From the NCBI GenBank assembly GCA_023382535.1, contig JAHDWA010000036.1, forward strand, positions 1 through 64,000: a stretch of DNA of 64,000 bases, read 5' to 3'. How positions within the stretch are numbered: position 1 is the stretch's first letter; every line of letters starts with the position of its first letter. Below are positions 1-8,301 of the stretch, piece after piece. The notes below the pieces were generated by a model. The model saw only the letters and a list, made by a program, of their open reading frames with translations. It was not told the DNA's origin and ran no database searches. Origin of the DNA: Anaerolineae bacterium. GTDB lineage: Bacteria > Chloroflexota > Anaerolineae > 4572-78 > J111. Both the position numbers and the translations under genes were made by a program.

Positions 1-1
1 C

Positions 2-259
2 GGGGATGGGGCCTGGCTGGCCGTCCGGCTGGATTTGCACGAGAGGCTGCGCGTGGCCGGCCATGTCCGCCTGGCCCTGAGCAGCCCGGCCCGCCCGCCG
101 CTGCGCCTGCGCGCTGTCGAGGAGCGGCTGGAACGCCAGGTGATGAGCGGGGATTTGATCGAGGCGGTGGTTGCCGGGGGGGATGAGGATTTAACCGTAC
201 CGCTCACCCCGATGGAGCAAGCGGCGTTGGTGGAGGCATTGAGGAGAGGGGTTAGGTGA
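2..259 (+). CDS. C-terminal end of an unidentified protein (partial at left edge)
   Basis: The reading frame is open from the first bases of the window to TGA at 257-259, giving 85 residues that end LTPMEQAALVEALRRGVR. An internal TTG at 35 is possible, but the residues before it continue the same Leu/Arg-rich helical style, so this is more likely the tail of a gene that starts upstream. The segment is rich in Arg, Leu and Ala, with no membrane segment or motif I recognise. A strong inverted repeat 42 bases downstream fits a transcription end. No function can be assigned. Confidence 0.55.
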   Translation, partial: GDGAWLAVRLDLHERLRVAGHVRLALSSPARPPLRLRAVEERLERQVMSGDLIEAVVAGGDEDLTVPLTPMEQAALVEALRRGVR

Positions 260-300
260 GGGTAATACGGTATTAGTTGCCGACGGAATTGGGATAATAT

Positions 301-338
301 GGCCTCATCCTATCTTTCTGACCAGGATGAGGCCAATT
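301..338. terminator. Bidirectional terminator hairpin
   Basis: A perfect 11-bp stem (GGCCTCATCCT at 301-311, AGGATGAGGCC at 324-334) encloses a 12-base loop and is followed by AATTTT on the plus strand. It lies between the convergent ends of the partial plus-strand gene (stop at 259) and the flavoprotein gene (stop at 356), so it probably ends both transcripts. Confidence 0.75.
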
Positions 339-355
339 TTCACCCTTGCTAACTT

Positions 356-1735
356 TTAGGACTTAGGTTTGATGTTCTGGTTGACGTGGAAGAGGTTTTG
401 CGGATCGTATTTGGCCTTGATTTGGGCCAGGCGCGGATAGTTGTCGCCATAGGCAGCTTTCACCCGCTCTTCGCCCTCATCCATAATCATGTTCACGTAG
501 CCGCCGCCAGCCGAATAGGGATGCAGGGCCAACCAGTAATCCTTGGCCCATTCTGTCATCCGCTCGTTGTTCTGCGGGTCGGGGTCCACGCCAACAATGA
601 CCTGGGCAAAGTTGGCATTACGATAACCCCAAGCTGTCTCCTGCGGACCAACGCGGCCCGCCGCGCCGTTGATCGGATAGATGTGCATGGTCGAGTGCAT
701 GGTGGGCAGTTGTGAACCGTACTTGACATGCAGACTAATCGTTTTGTCATCATACCGATTGAAGAAGTCCGCCCGCCAGTACCATTGTAAACCAGCCGGA
801 TACAGAGCATCGAACATACTCTGCAACACCGGGAATGGAATCGGGCCGGCAAAATCAATGGCAGGCGGGCCAAATTGGCGGATAGGCTCGAACGCGGCTG
901 TGGCAGTTTCCGGTGCACCGGTGTAACACCAAACAACAGCGCACATCTTTTGCAGTTGATATTGTTCGGGGAAGGGGGCCACGGGCGGCACGGTGACAAA
1001 GCCGAACCAGCCGTTCATATCGTCGGGCGCGTCGAGAATGAAGTTTTGCCAAAAACGAATTACATCGGCGGCCATTTCCAGCGGCCAAAAGATCGGCCCG
1101 CCATAAACGGTGTGGACCGGACTGCCTCTAAAGAGAAACGACGTGACCACCCCAAAGTTGCCGCCGCCGCCGCGCACGGCCCAAAAGAGATCGGAATTTT
1201 CCTCGGCACTGGCCGTCACAAAGCGGCCATCGGCCAGGACCATATCCACGCCCAGCAAATTATCAATGGTCAGGCCGTATTTGCGTGAGAGATAGCCCAC
1301 CCCACCCCCCAGGGTCAGTCCTCCTACCCCGGTGCTAGAAATAAACCCGGTGGGCACAGCCAAGCCAAAGGCATGGGTGGCGTGGTCAACATCCCCCCAG
1401 ACACAGCCGCCTTCTACGCGCACGGTCCTGTTGGCCGGATCAACCCGAATGCCCCGCATCTGGGCTAAATCAATGACCAGGCCCCCATCGTAGGAACCAA
1501 AGCCGGGGCCACTATGCCCCCCGCCGCGCACGGCGATAGTCAAATGGTTATCCCGTCCGAAATTGACGGCGCTGATGACATCGGCCACATCAACACACCG
1601 GGCAATGAGCGCCGGGCGTTTGTCCATCATGCCGTTGTAGAGCTTGCGCGCCTCATCGTAGTTCGAGTCGCCAGGTTGAATCAATTCTCCGCGCAGTTGG
1701 GTGCGGAATCCGTCAATTGCCTGTTTAGTTAACAT
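356..1735 (-). CDS. FAD-binding oxidoreductase, BBE (berberine bridge enzyme-like) family
   Basis: This is a 459-residue flavoprotein with an N-terminal FAD-binding (PCMH/FAD_binding_4) domain at about residues 35-205 and a C-terminal BBE domain ending YDPQNLFHVNQNIKP. His74 in RGGGHSG matches the residue that carries the 8-alpha-histidyl FAD bond. The second (cysteinyl) attachment site of bicovalent members is absent: the equivalent stretch reads GFISSTGVGG. A single covalent link is therefore expected, as in 6-hydroxynicotine oxidase-type enzymes. The start at 1735 is chosen because AGGGGG lies 8 bases before that ATG; the frame runs open further upstream without support. The substrate is unknown. 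The gene follows a BTAD regulator on the same strand, with SARP-type repeats in the gap, so that regulator probably activates it. Confidence 0.85.
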   Translation of the reverse strand: MLTKQAIDGFRTQLRGELIQPGDSNYDEARKLYNGMMDKRPALIARCVDVADVISAVNFGRDNHLTIAVRGGGHSGPGFGSYDGGLVIDLAQMRGIRVDPANRTVRVEGGCVWGDVDHATHAFGLAVPTGFISSTGVGGLTLGGGVGYLSRKYGLTIDNLLGVDMVLADGRFVTASAEENSDLFWAVRGGGGNFGVVTSFLFRGSPVHTVYGGPIFWPLEMAADVIRFWQNFILDAPDDMNGWFGFVTVPPVAPFPEQYQLQKMCAVVWCYTGAPETATAAFEPIRQFGPPAIDFAGPIPFPVLQSMFDALYPAGLQWYWRADFFNRYDDKTISLHVKYGSQLPTMHSTMHIYPINGAAGRVGPQETAWGYRNANFAQVIVGVDPDPQNNERMTEWAKDYWLALHPYSAGGGYVNMIMDEGEERVKAAYGDNYPRLAQIKAKYDPQNLFHVNQNIKPKS

Positions 1736-1808
1736 TTTTTCCCCCTGTTTAGGTTTTAGATAATATTGGGTTAATATAGGTTGCCGGCAGGATTTTGCTG
1801 CCTCAGGT

Positions 1809-1854
1809 AATCTACCACAGGAGGCGTTAGCCAAACGTTAGTTAAACCGTTAGT
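1809..1854 (-). promoter_or_regulatory. SARP-like heptamer direct repeats with adjacent -10 box
   Basis: Read on the minus strand there are three direct heptamers, ACTAACG (1854-1848), ACTAACG (1842-1836) and GCTAACG (1831-1825), spaced 12 and 11 bp. A possible -10 box TAGATT (1814-1809) starts 10 bp after the last repeat. SARP/BTAD activators such as DnrI and ActII-ORF4 bind heptamer direct repeats at helical-turn spacing just upstream of -10, and a BTAD regulator gene ends only 31 bp away. Binding itself is inferred. Confidence 0.55.
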
Positions 1855-1884
1855 GGAAAACAATTTTTGAGGGGAAAAATTGTC

Positions 1885-4800
1885 TTAAAATTGGGCGATT
1901 AACGCCTGTGCGGTTTGCAGGTCCGGGGTATCAAAGCCTTCTGTAAACCAATCGTAGATATGGGTCAGGCATTGTTTTGCCTCTGCCGGGCGAGACTTGG
2001 CCTGCCATAGCCGGGCAAGACTGGTGGCGGCCCGCAATTCAAGCGACCTGGTCTGCTGGGCCTGGGCAATTTCAAGGGCGTGTTGGAACGCCGCTTCGAT
2101 GTCGGCCAGGTCCGCGCCTTGCGCCCGCATCAATTCGCCGCGCAGCCGGTGGATTTCCGCATCCCACCAATGCTCGTTATTTTGGAGTGATTCGGCCAAC
2201 GCCTGTTCCAGCGCGTCCAGCCCTTCCTCTAATCGCCCGGCTTTGAGACATGCCTGGGCCAACATCGAGAAATAAACGGGTAAGCGGATGCGCGCGCCGG
2301 TTTTGGTAAAGCCATGAATAGCGTTGCGCAAACGGGCCAAGTTATCTGTATCAGGTTGCTGTTCCGCCTGGGCAAAACGCAGCAGGATGCTCGCCCAGGC
2401 ATGATAATATGGCGCTTTATGCTCAATTGCCAGCGTACAGGCATCTTCAGCATGGACTAAAAAGGTGTCTGTATCGGCCTGCCAGGCTTGCAGCATTGCC
2501 AGGTAGGTAATTGCCAGGGCTTGATTGAAGGGCTGCGCAAATTCGCGGGCGAACTCGACGGCCACCTGAGCGCGACGAAGCGCCGACTGAGGATAACCCA
2601 GGCACCACAGCGCATGTGAATTCCAGGCCAACCCATGCACCAGATAATTCAAGCCTTGCGACTCTTGCAAGTCCCGGATATGTTTGTCATCGCGCACGGC
2701 GACGATCTTTTCAAACAACTCCCTGGCTTCAACCATCTGTCCCCTGAGCAATTTGGTGCCTGCCAGGTAAATTTCGGCAAATGGCGGCGACGTAAGCTGC
2801 GCCTGTCTAAATAGCTTTTCCGTCTGGACATACGTATGTTCAACTTTTTCATACCGCGCTTGAACCACATAGAGCGTTTGCAGGCCAAACAAGGTGCGGA
2901 TACGTTGCTCAATACTGCCAACTTTGTCGCTCAAGACCATAGCCCGATTCATCACCCGTTCTTCTTCCGGCGAAGCCCAACCCTTACTAAGACGATACAA
3001 GGTTGCCAGCTCCAACTGCATGTTCAATTCCTGGGCATCACGCTTCATGCTCGCCGGCAACTGGCCCAGCAGTTCCAGCCCGCGAGTAAACAGCTTGATG
3101 GCGTCGTCATTGGCATACACGCTGGCGGCAACGGAACCGGCCCGTTGATAGTAGGGAATCGCCTGTTCAAACAGACCTGCTTGCTCATAGTGCGCTGCCA
3201 CTTGTGGGCTGATGGGGTCAAGCTCCGCCGCGTTGAGTGCTTCGAGCGACCGGGCAATGCGGCGGTGGAGCAAACGGCGTTGAGGTGTACTGATCTCGGC
3301 GTAGGCCACTTCGCGCAATTTATCGTGGGTGAAGTCGAACAGATTGGCGCTCTGTTCGCGTACAATGCGTCTCTGCCACAGTTCATCCAGCGCATGGATG
3401 ACGGTTACTTCATCTTCAGGTCCCGCCAGTAAGAGCAGAGCAAGCGTGAAGGCGCGGCCAATAGCGGCGCCAAGCTCGACCACTTTGCGGGCGGTTGGGG
3501 AAAGTTGGGCCAGCCGTCCGGCAATAATCGCCTGGACCCGGGGGGGCAGGCGGGGCGAATCAGGGGCAGTTGTGGCCGTTACCGAGTTTGGTTCTGAGGC
3601 GACGGTGTGGGCCAGACCCGCCCGGATAGTTTCAACGACAAAAAGCGGGTTGCCTTCGGTCTCGCGATACAAATGGATGTTGGTCCTATCATCCAGGGCA
3701 TATCCCTGTACCTGGGAAGCCAGTTTGGCCGTTTCCGCCGCGTCGAGCGGGGAGAGTTCGATGCTGGTAATTTTATCTTCGGTCCGCAACTGCCGGGCCA
3801 ACACGGAGAGGGGATGATCGGGCGGCGATTCTTCGCTGCGAGCCGTACCGAGAATAAGCAGGGCATTGCGCGGCTCAAAGCGCAGCAAGAAATGAAGCCA
3901 TTCCAGCGTTTCCTGGTCACACCACTGCAAATCGTCAATCCACAGCAAAAGCGGGCGCGGCGCCGTGAGTACGCCGCGCGCCAGCGCTTCAAAAAAACGT
4001 TGCCGCCGCCCGTATTCCGAAATGGGTTCAGGCCGGGAGAGGTCGGGGTAGTCGCTTAAAAGCTCAGGCTGTAACCGGGCGATTTCCGTCAGCCAAACCG
4101 GGTCGAGTGAGGCCAAATGTGGACGCAGGGCGTTGCTTCGCAGCCATTCGGTAACGGGCGCTAACGATAAGCGTCCTTCTGCCCCGTATGAACGGGTGTG
4201 GGCGGCGGTAAAACCCTGCCGCGTGACCCAATTAAACAATTCTTCAGCCAGGCGTGATTTGCCAATGCCCGCTTCGCCGGTGATAAGAACGAGATGCGCG
4301 CCGCCACTCGCCGCGTGCTGCCAGGCTGCTTGCAACTGTTGCCACTTTGCCTGACGTCCCACCAGCTTTAATGGCCCGCTGCCGGCTGAGTCGTCCGGGT
4401 CAAAGCGGGTCATTTTTCGCGGTAGCTGTTGTAACCGTTCGTACGCGGCCCGGAGGGTGTCGCCCGGCTCGACGCCTAACTCGCGTTGGAGGGTTTCGAC
4501 GGCGGTTTGATAGATACGACGGGCACCGGCGCGATCATCATTCAAACCATACAAACGGATGAGCGACACGTACACGCCTTCATCCAGCGGGTCGAGCCGG
4601 AGCAGGTGCTGGGCTACTTGCAGCGCCGCCGGGTACTCGCGCTGGGTTTCGAGGACCTGCATCAATTTTTGGCAGGCGGTATAGTAATGCTGTTGCCGGC
4701 GCTCGCGCTCATGGATGATCCAATCATCGTAACAGCCGGGCAATAGGTCGCCTTGATAATAAGAACAGGCGCGCTCCAACAGTTGTCGTAAGGTCTTTGT

Positions 4801-5169
4801 ATCGCCCTGCTGTTCGGCGGCATCAGCTTCTTTCAGGCTGCGCTCAAAGCGCTGCACATCAATCACTTGCCTTTCATCCGTTTTCCAGCAGACCGTATTG
4901 GTATCGGCTACCAGAAAGCGGTCTGGATTGGGCAGGGCGTGGCGAAGTTGATAGAAGAATTGGCGCAGATTGTTGCGGGCCTGGGACTCGGTCGTATCGG
5001 GCCAGAGGATAAAAGCCAGGTGTTGGCGCTGTTGAGGGGTATCGGCATGCAGAATTAAATAAGCCAGGAGCGATTGCAAGCGCGCCGAATTTACGCCGGT
5101 AATCGGCACGTCGTCATAAATGAGGTTGAATCCCCCCAGGAGTTGGACGCCCAAAACTGGGACCGTCAT
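1885..5169 (-). CDS. BTAD-domain AAA ATPase transcriptional activator (SARP/MalT-like)
   Basis: This 1094-residue regulator has an N-terminal OmpR-type winged helix (about 5-98), a bacterial transcriptional activation domain (about 100-248), an AAA/NACHT-like ATPase with Walker A GEAGIGKS (298-305) and Walker B LLLWIDD, and a long TPR-like helical C-terminus. It has no C-terminal LuxR helix-turn-helix, so DNA binding must come from the N-terminus. The start at 5169 is preferred because AAGGG lies just before it; a TTG 15 bases upstream lacks its own site. It probably senses a metabolite or partner through the ATPase/TPR part and activates the flavoprotein gene downstream, where SARP-like repeats occur. 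The family assignment is firm; the ligand is unknown. Confidence 0.88.
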   Translation of the reverse strand: MTVPVLGVQLLGGFNLIYDDVPITGVNSARLQSLLAYLILHADTPQQRQHLAFILWPDTTESQARNNLRQFFYQLRHALPNPDRFLVADTNTVCWKTDERQVIDVQRFERSLKEADAAEQQGDTKTLRQLLERACSYYQGDLLPGCYDDWIIHERERRQQHYYTACQKLMQVLETQREYPAALQVAQHLLRLDPLDEGVYVSLIRLYGLNDDRAGARRIYQTAVETLQRELGVEPGDTLRAAYERLQQLPRKMTRFDPDDSAGSGPLKLVGRQAKWQQLQAAWQHAASGGAHLVLITGEAGIGKSRLAEELFNWVTRQGFTAAHTRSYGAEGRLSLAPVTEWLRSNALRPHLASLDPVWLTEIARLQPELLSDYPDLSRPEPISEYGRRQRFFEALARGVLTAPRPLLLWIDDLQWCDQETLEWLHFLLRFEPRNALLILGTARSEESPPDHPLSVLARQLRTEDKITSIELSPLDAAETAKLASQVQGYALDDRTNIHLYRETEGNPLFVVETIRAGLAHTVASEPNSVTATTAPDSPRLPPRVQAIIAGRLAQLSPTARKVVELGAAIGRAFTLALLLLAGPEDEVTVIHALDELWQRRIVREQSANLFDFTHDKLREVAYAEISTPQRRLLHRRIARSLEALNAAELDPISPQVAAHYEQAGLFEQAIPYYQRAGSVAASVYANDDAIKLFTRGLELLGQLPASMKRDAQELNMQLELATLYRLSKGWASPEEERVMNRAMVLSDKVGSIEQRIRTLFGLQTLYVVQARYEKVEHTYVQTEKLFRQAQLTSPPFAEIYLAGTKLLRGQMVEARELFEKIVAVRDDKHIRDLQESQGLNYLVHGLAWNSHALWCLGYPQSALRRAQVAVEFAREFAQPFNQALAITYLAMLQAWQADTDTFLVHAEDACTLAIEHKAPYYHAWASILLRFAQAEQQPDTDNLARLRNAIHGFTKTGARIRLPVYFSMLAQACLKAGRLEEGLDALEQALAESLQNNEHWWDAEIHRLRGELMRAQGADLADIEAAFQHALEIAQAQQTRSLELRAATSLARLWQAKSRPAEAKQCLTHIYDWFTEGFDTPDLQTAQALIAQF

Positions 5170-5190
5170 GCCACACCCTTTCAACCACCC

Positions 5191-5322
5191 CTATTCGTCG
5201 TCATATTTGCGAAAACCTAAATATACCAAATTCTCTGTATCCTCAATCGCCGGGGCAAAAAAATCGGCATTTGGCTCTTCGGCCAGGTATTCCAGCCAGC
5301 CTGGCGAGTCAATTACATTCAT
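5191..5322 (-). pseudogene. Truncated VapC-type PIN-domain toxin remnant
   Basis: The 43-residue ORF begins MNVIDSPGWLEYLAEEPNAD, the standard start of a VapC PIN-domain ribonuclease including the first metal-binding Asp (residue 5). It then runs out at IEDTENL and ends at a stop after an unrelated tail, YLGFRKYDDE. Intact VapC proteins are about 130 residues, so roughly two thirds, including the other acidic residues, is missing. Its ATG overlaps the antitoxin stop by four bases (ATGA), as in a normal vapBC operon. The toxin should be inactive. The BTAD regulator starts 22 bp beyond, so the deletion probably joined the two genes. Confidence 0.7.
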
Positions 5323-5525
5323 ACACGGCCAGGTTCCCTTTCAAGCGTTGTATCTATCCCTTTGAGAAATCCCCGCACTTTCTTGATTGGCTGGAGCGGA
5401 ATCAACTCTATCCGGTCTTCGTATAAGATAACTTGCACTTTGTTGCCGGGTTTAATCCCCAGGGATTGCCGCACGCTCAACGGAATAACCACCTGATATT
5501 TAGGTGAAACTGTCACAATTTCCAT
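5319..5525 (-). CDS. AbrB/MazE/SpoVT-family antitoxin (VapB-like)
   Basis: This 68-residue protein has the swapped-hairpin DNA-binding fold of the AbrB/MazE family: MEIVTVSPKYQVVIPLSVRQ, then LGIKPGNKVQVILYEDRIELIP. The start is preceded by GGAGTT at good spacing. Such antitoxins bind their own promoter and, through the C-terminal tail, the toxin. The partner here is only a VapC fragment, so this is an orphaned antitoxin that may survive as a regulator. It lies at the edge of an AT-rich island. Confidence 0.8.
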   Translation of the reverse strand: MEIVTVSPKYQVVIPLSVRQSLGIKPGNKVQVILYEDRIELIPLQPIKKVRGFLKGIDTTLEREPGRV

Positions 5526-5816
5526 TTCAACTCCTATCGTTCACTTATTCGTAATACGCTTTATTCTAGTCACTATTCGCCCACTCAACAAACCACTGGA
5601 GAAAACTGGACGACCCAATCTTAATCCTTTCGGAGATTTTCTCTTTTTCGCGCCTGTTGGGGTTCAAATCCCCCAGGCTTTCCCTCGACCTAAGTCCGGG
5701 CTTTCTGAACAAATCGAGCGTTCTGCTATTTGACATTATACACATCAGTAGGCGGCCACAGATTGAAATCAATGGCAGTTACACAATTACATCGCCATCG
5801 AGTTATTGAGTGGCTT

Positions 5817-6467
5817 TCAGTTCAGTCTCGTGGTCGTTTCGTTCTCTATTTTGACCATCTCAATAAAATCTAAACCCTCAAATGCGAAAAATGGTGTATT
5901 ATTCATTAGCACGGTTGACAGATAATCAATTGAAGCTGATAAGAATTCTCTGGTTTCTGTATACCAAGGATCATTGCTAATACCGAGTCGTAGACCCACT
6001 TTAGGATGCAAAAGATCACCAAGTTTTCCCTGTATTTGTCTAACCCTTTCTTCATCCAAAGGTTTGTACTGCCCTCAATTATATCGTTCTCCTGTCTCTC
6101 GATTCACAAAAAAGATTTGATGAGAATATTCAGTATCTCCATCAAGCCGTCGTAGCGCTTTTACTTTTTTTACTAGATTATATTCTTTAAGCTCTTTGCC
6201 TGATGCCTTTTCTGCCAACATAAGTTCACGCTGAATCATTCGCTCCAAGGCAAAACGTACCTCCAAAGCTGCGTAGAGAAGCTGGGCATTTTGACCCTTC
6301 AGTAATTTTCTTGCGCGTTTGAGATGAACTTTTGGATCGGCTGTAAGATTCTCCTGATAATTAAACACAAGTGCATATGAGAGCAATAGCAAACGATATA
6401 TAATGCGAGGAATATGTACGATAAAGATAACGATAAGCCCAATTAACGCTTTGATAATTTCTTTCAT
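5817..6467 (-). pseudogene. Membrane-anchored hypothetical protein interrupted by an in-frame TGA
   Basis: The ORF from ATG at 6467 encodes an N-terminal membrane segment (about residues 5-35) followed by a charged helical region, and ends NRETGERYN at TGA 6077-6075. The very same frame then continues, without any frame change, for 85 more codons (GQYKPLDEERVRQIQ and on) to TGA at 5819-5817. The two parts read as one protein of about 216 residues with a single nonsense codon, possibly Trp TGG changed to TGA. No RBS suggests a separate second gene. The family is unknown. The DNA is markedly AT-richer than its surroundings, suggesting acquisition. Sequencing error is an alternative explanation. 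Confidence 0.55.
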
Positions 6468-6554
6468 ACCATAGTATTACCGTGTTATTGTGTGTATTTC
6501 GCTTTTCGCCACCCAACTCAGTAAATTTCCGGTATATAAATGGTCTCCCCCATC

Positions 6555-7874
6555 TCACGGAAAAATCCCCCGCTGGGCCAGCGCCTCGGCGACGCGCGAG
6601 ACGGCCAGCATGAACGCGCCCTGGCGCAGCGAAACCTGGTTGGCCTCGCTGAAATCGCAAACGTGGTCAAAGGCGTTGTACAAGAAGCGGCGCAGGTTTT
6701 TCTGGACCTCGGCCAAGTCCCAGGGAAAGGCCTGCAAACCCTGGACCCACTCGAAGTAGCTAACCGTGACCCCGCCGGCGTTGGCCAGGATGTCGGGCAC
6801 GACCATGACCCCGCGCGCGTGCAGAATTTTGTCGGCGGTCGAGCTGGTCGGGCCGTTGGCCCCCTCGACAATGTATTTGGCCTGGATGCGGTCGGCGTTG
6901 AGCGAAGTGATCTGGTCCTCCAGGGCGGCCGGGATCAGCACGTCACAGGGCAGGAGGAGCAGTTCCTCATTGGTCACGGTCTCCAGTCCCGGCGTGGTGT
7001 AGCCGGCCAGGGTCCGCGTCGGCGAGGTTTTGCTGTACTGGAGCAGGGCCTCCACGTCCAGCCCATGCGGGTGGGTGTACCCGCCGGACACATCGCTGAC
7101 CCCCACAATCTTGCAGCCGGCCTGAGCCAGGTAGTGGGCCGTCCAGTAGCCGACCTTGCCAAAACCCTGGATGACCGCCCTGGCCCCTTCGATGGGCGTG
7201 CCGTACCGTTTCATGGTATTTTCGGCAATGATGGCGACGCCCAGCCCCGTGGCGTCGGCCCGGCCCACGCTGCCGCCCAGAATAAGCGGCTTGCCGGTTA
7301 CAATTTCCTGGCTGGCCTCGCCGATGAGCATGCTGTAGGTGTCGCTCATCCAGGCCATGGTCCGCTCGTCGGTGTTGACATCCGGGGCGGGGATGTCTTT
7401 CTTGGGGCCGATGATGGGCATGATGGCGTAGGTATAGCGCCGGGTCAGGCGGCGCAGCTCGTTCTCCGAAAGTGTGGCCGGGCTGACGCTGACGCCGCCT
7501 TTGGCCCCGCCGTAGGGCAGGTTGAGCACCGCGCATTTCCAGGTCATCAATTGGGCCAGGGCGGTCACTTCTTCCAGGGACACATCGGCGTGGAAGCGGA
7601 CGCCGCCTTTACATGGGCCGGGGACGCTGGTGTGCTGGACGCGGTAGCCGGTGTAGACAGTGGTTTCGCCGTCGTCCAGTTCGATGGGCAGAGCGACGGT
7701 CAGCGTCCGCTCGCATGTCCGTAAAACTCGGTGTAAATTGGGATTAAGGTTAAGCCGGGCCGCAGCATCGTCAAGGTGGTTGAGCGCCGAGTCGAGCATG
7801 CGCATACCGGGGGTATTCTGCACTTTGGCCTGGAGCGCCGGTTCTTCGTGCGAAACAGGGGGAGCTAGAGTCAT
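6555..7874 (-). CDS. gdhA: Glutamate dehydrogenase (Glu/Leu/Phe/Val dehydrogenase family)
   Basis: This 439-residue enzyme should interconvert glutamate with 2-oxoglutarate and ammonia using NAD(P). Lys89 (GPCKGGVRF), Lys113 (TWKCA) and Lys125 (GGAKGG) sit at the positions numbered the same in the classic clostridial enzyme, and Asp166 (PAPDV) fits the catalytic aspartate. The nucleotide-binding domain shows IQGFGKVG. The length is typical of the hexameric small-subunit form. The start has GAGGT 8 bases upstream. It is a single-gene unit with its own likely promoter at 7938-7966. Coenzyme preference cannot be read reliably. Confidence 0.93.
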   Translation of the reverse strand: MTLAPPVSHEEPALQAKVQNTPGMRMLDSALNHLDDAAARLNLNPNLHRVLRTCERTLTVALPIELDDGETTVYTGYRVQHTSVPGPCKGGVRFHADVSLEEVTALAQLMTWKCAVLNLPYGGAKGGVSVSPATLSENELRRLTRRYTYAIMPIIGPKKDIPAPDVNTDERTMAWMSDTYSMLIGEASQEIVTGKPLILGGSVGRADATGLGVAIIAENTMKRYGTPIEGARAVIQGFGKVGYWTAHYLAQAGCKIVGVSDVSGGYTHPHGLDVEALLQYSKTSPTRTLAGYTTPGLETVTNEELLLLPCDVLIPAALEDQITSLNADRIQAKYIVEGANGPTSSTADKILHARGVMVVPDILANAGGVTVSYFEWVQGLQAFPWDLAEVQKNLRRFLYNAFDHVCDFSEANQVSLRQGAFMLAVSRVAEALAQRGIFP

Positions 7875-7937
7875 TATGGTTTACCTCACTTTCAAACCTC
7901 GTTGTTTGTACCACCTTCATCCTGGAAGGTCATGGTC

Positions 7938-7966
7938 AGTATACCACGACGCAGGGGGTTTTGCCA
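7938..7966 (-). promoter_or_regulatory. Probable gdhA promoter
   Basis: On the minus strand, TGGCAA (7966-7961), a 17-bp spacer and TATACT (7943-7938) lie 64 bp before the gdhA start. A short dyad, ACCTTC/GAAGGT (7913-7930), lies between -10 and the gene and could be an operator. Confidence 0.5.
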
Positions 7967-8220
7967 GTGGTAAAAAGTAGACGGTAGTTAACCTTCACCA
8001 CAAGACGTGGGGGAAATAGGACGTGGATTTGACGAATTTTTCCGATAAAAATGACTTAAACACGTTTGATCCTTTGTCTTTCGTTTAAATCTACCCTTCA
8101 CAATTCACTCATCACAATTGGCAACAAAAGTTGCGTGAGAAGCGCTATATCTTGATGCTCTTATCATCATACCCCCTAGATGTAGAAGATTTCGCGTAAG
8201 AGTTAGCCCTGGCGTACTTC
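7967..8220. other. Intergenic region, no gene seen
   Basis: This is part of the 427-bp divergent gap between gdhA and the Pro-rich protein gene. It is AT-rich and has a small dyad GCAAC-AAAA-GTTGC around 8130. I see no ORF of note, no terminator and no RNA gene. Confidence 0.5.
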
Positions 8221-8248
8221 TTGCCAACATTTTTATTTGTGCTATAAT
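8221..8248 (+). promoter_or_regulatory. Sigma70-type promoter
   Basis: TTGCCA (8221-8226), a 16-bp spacer and TATAAT (8243-8248) lie 53 bp before the ATG at 8302. It drives the Pro-rich membrane protein gene. Confidence 0.8.
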
Positions 8249-8301
8249 AGCATTATGGAAAGTTCTTATGGCAAGTTTGCCGCAGAGAAACGGGGGTTTT
8301 T

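Noticed and set aside
5655..5680. tRNA T-arm look-alike (TGGGG-TTCAAAT-CCCCA)
   Set aside because: No acceptor, D or anticodon arm can be built around it; it may be a remnant of an integration site but cannot be shown.
5566..5772. 68-codon open frame on the minus strand in the AT-rich island
   Set aside because: No RBS, no recognisable protein pattern, and its composition looks like read-through of non-coding DNA.
6075..6077. Selenocysteine or general TGA recoding
   Set aside because: Many clear genes in the window end in TGA, no SECIS-like hairpin was recognised next to it, and Trp-to-stop mutation is simpler.
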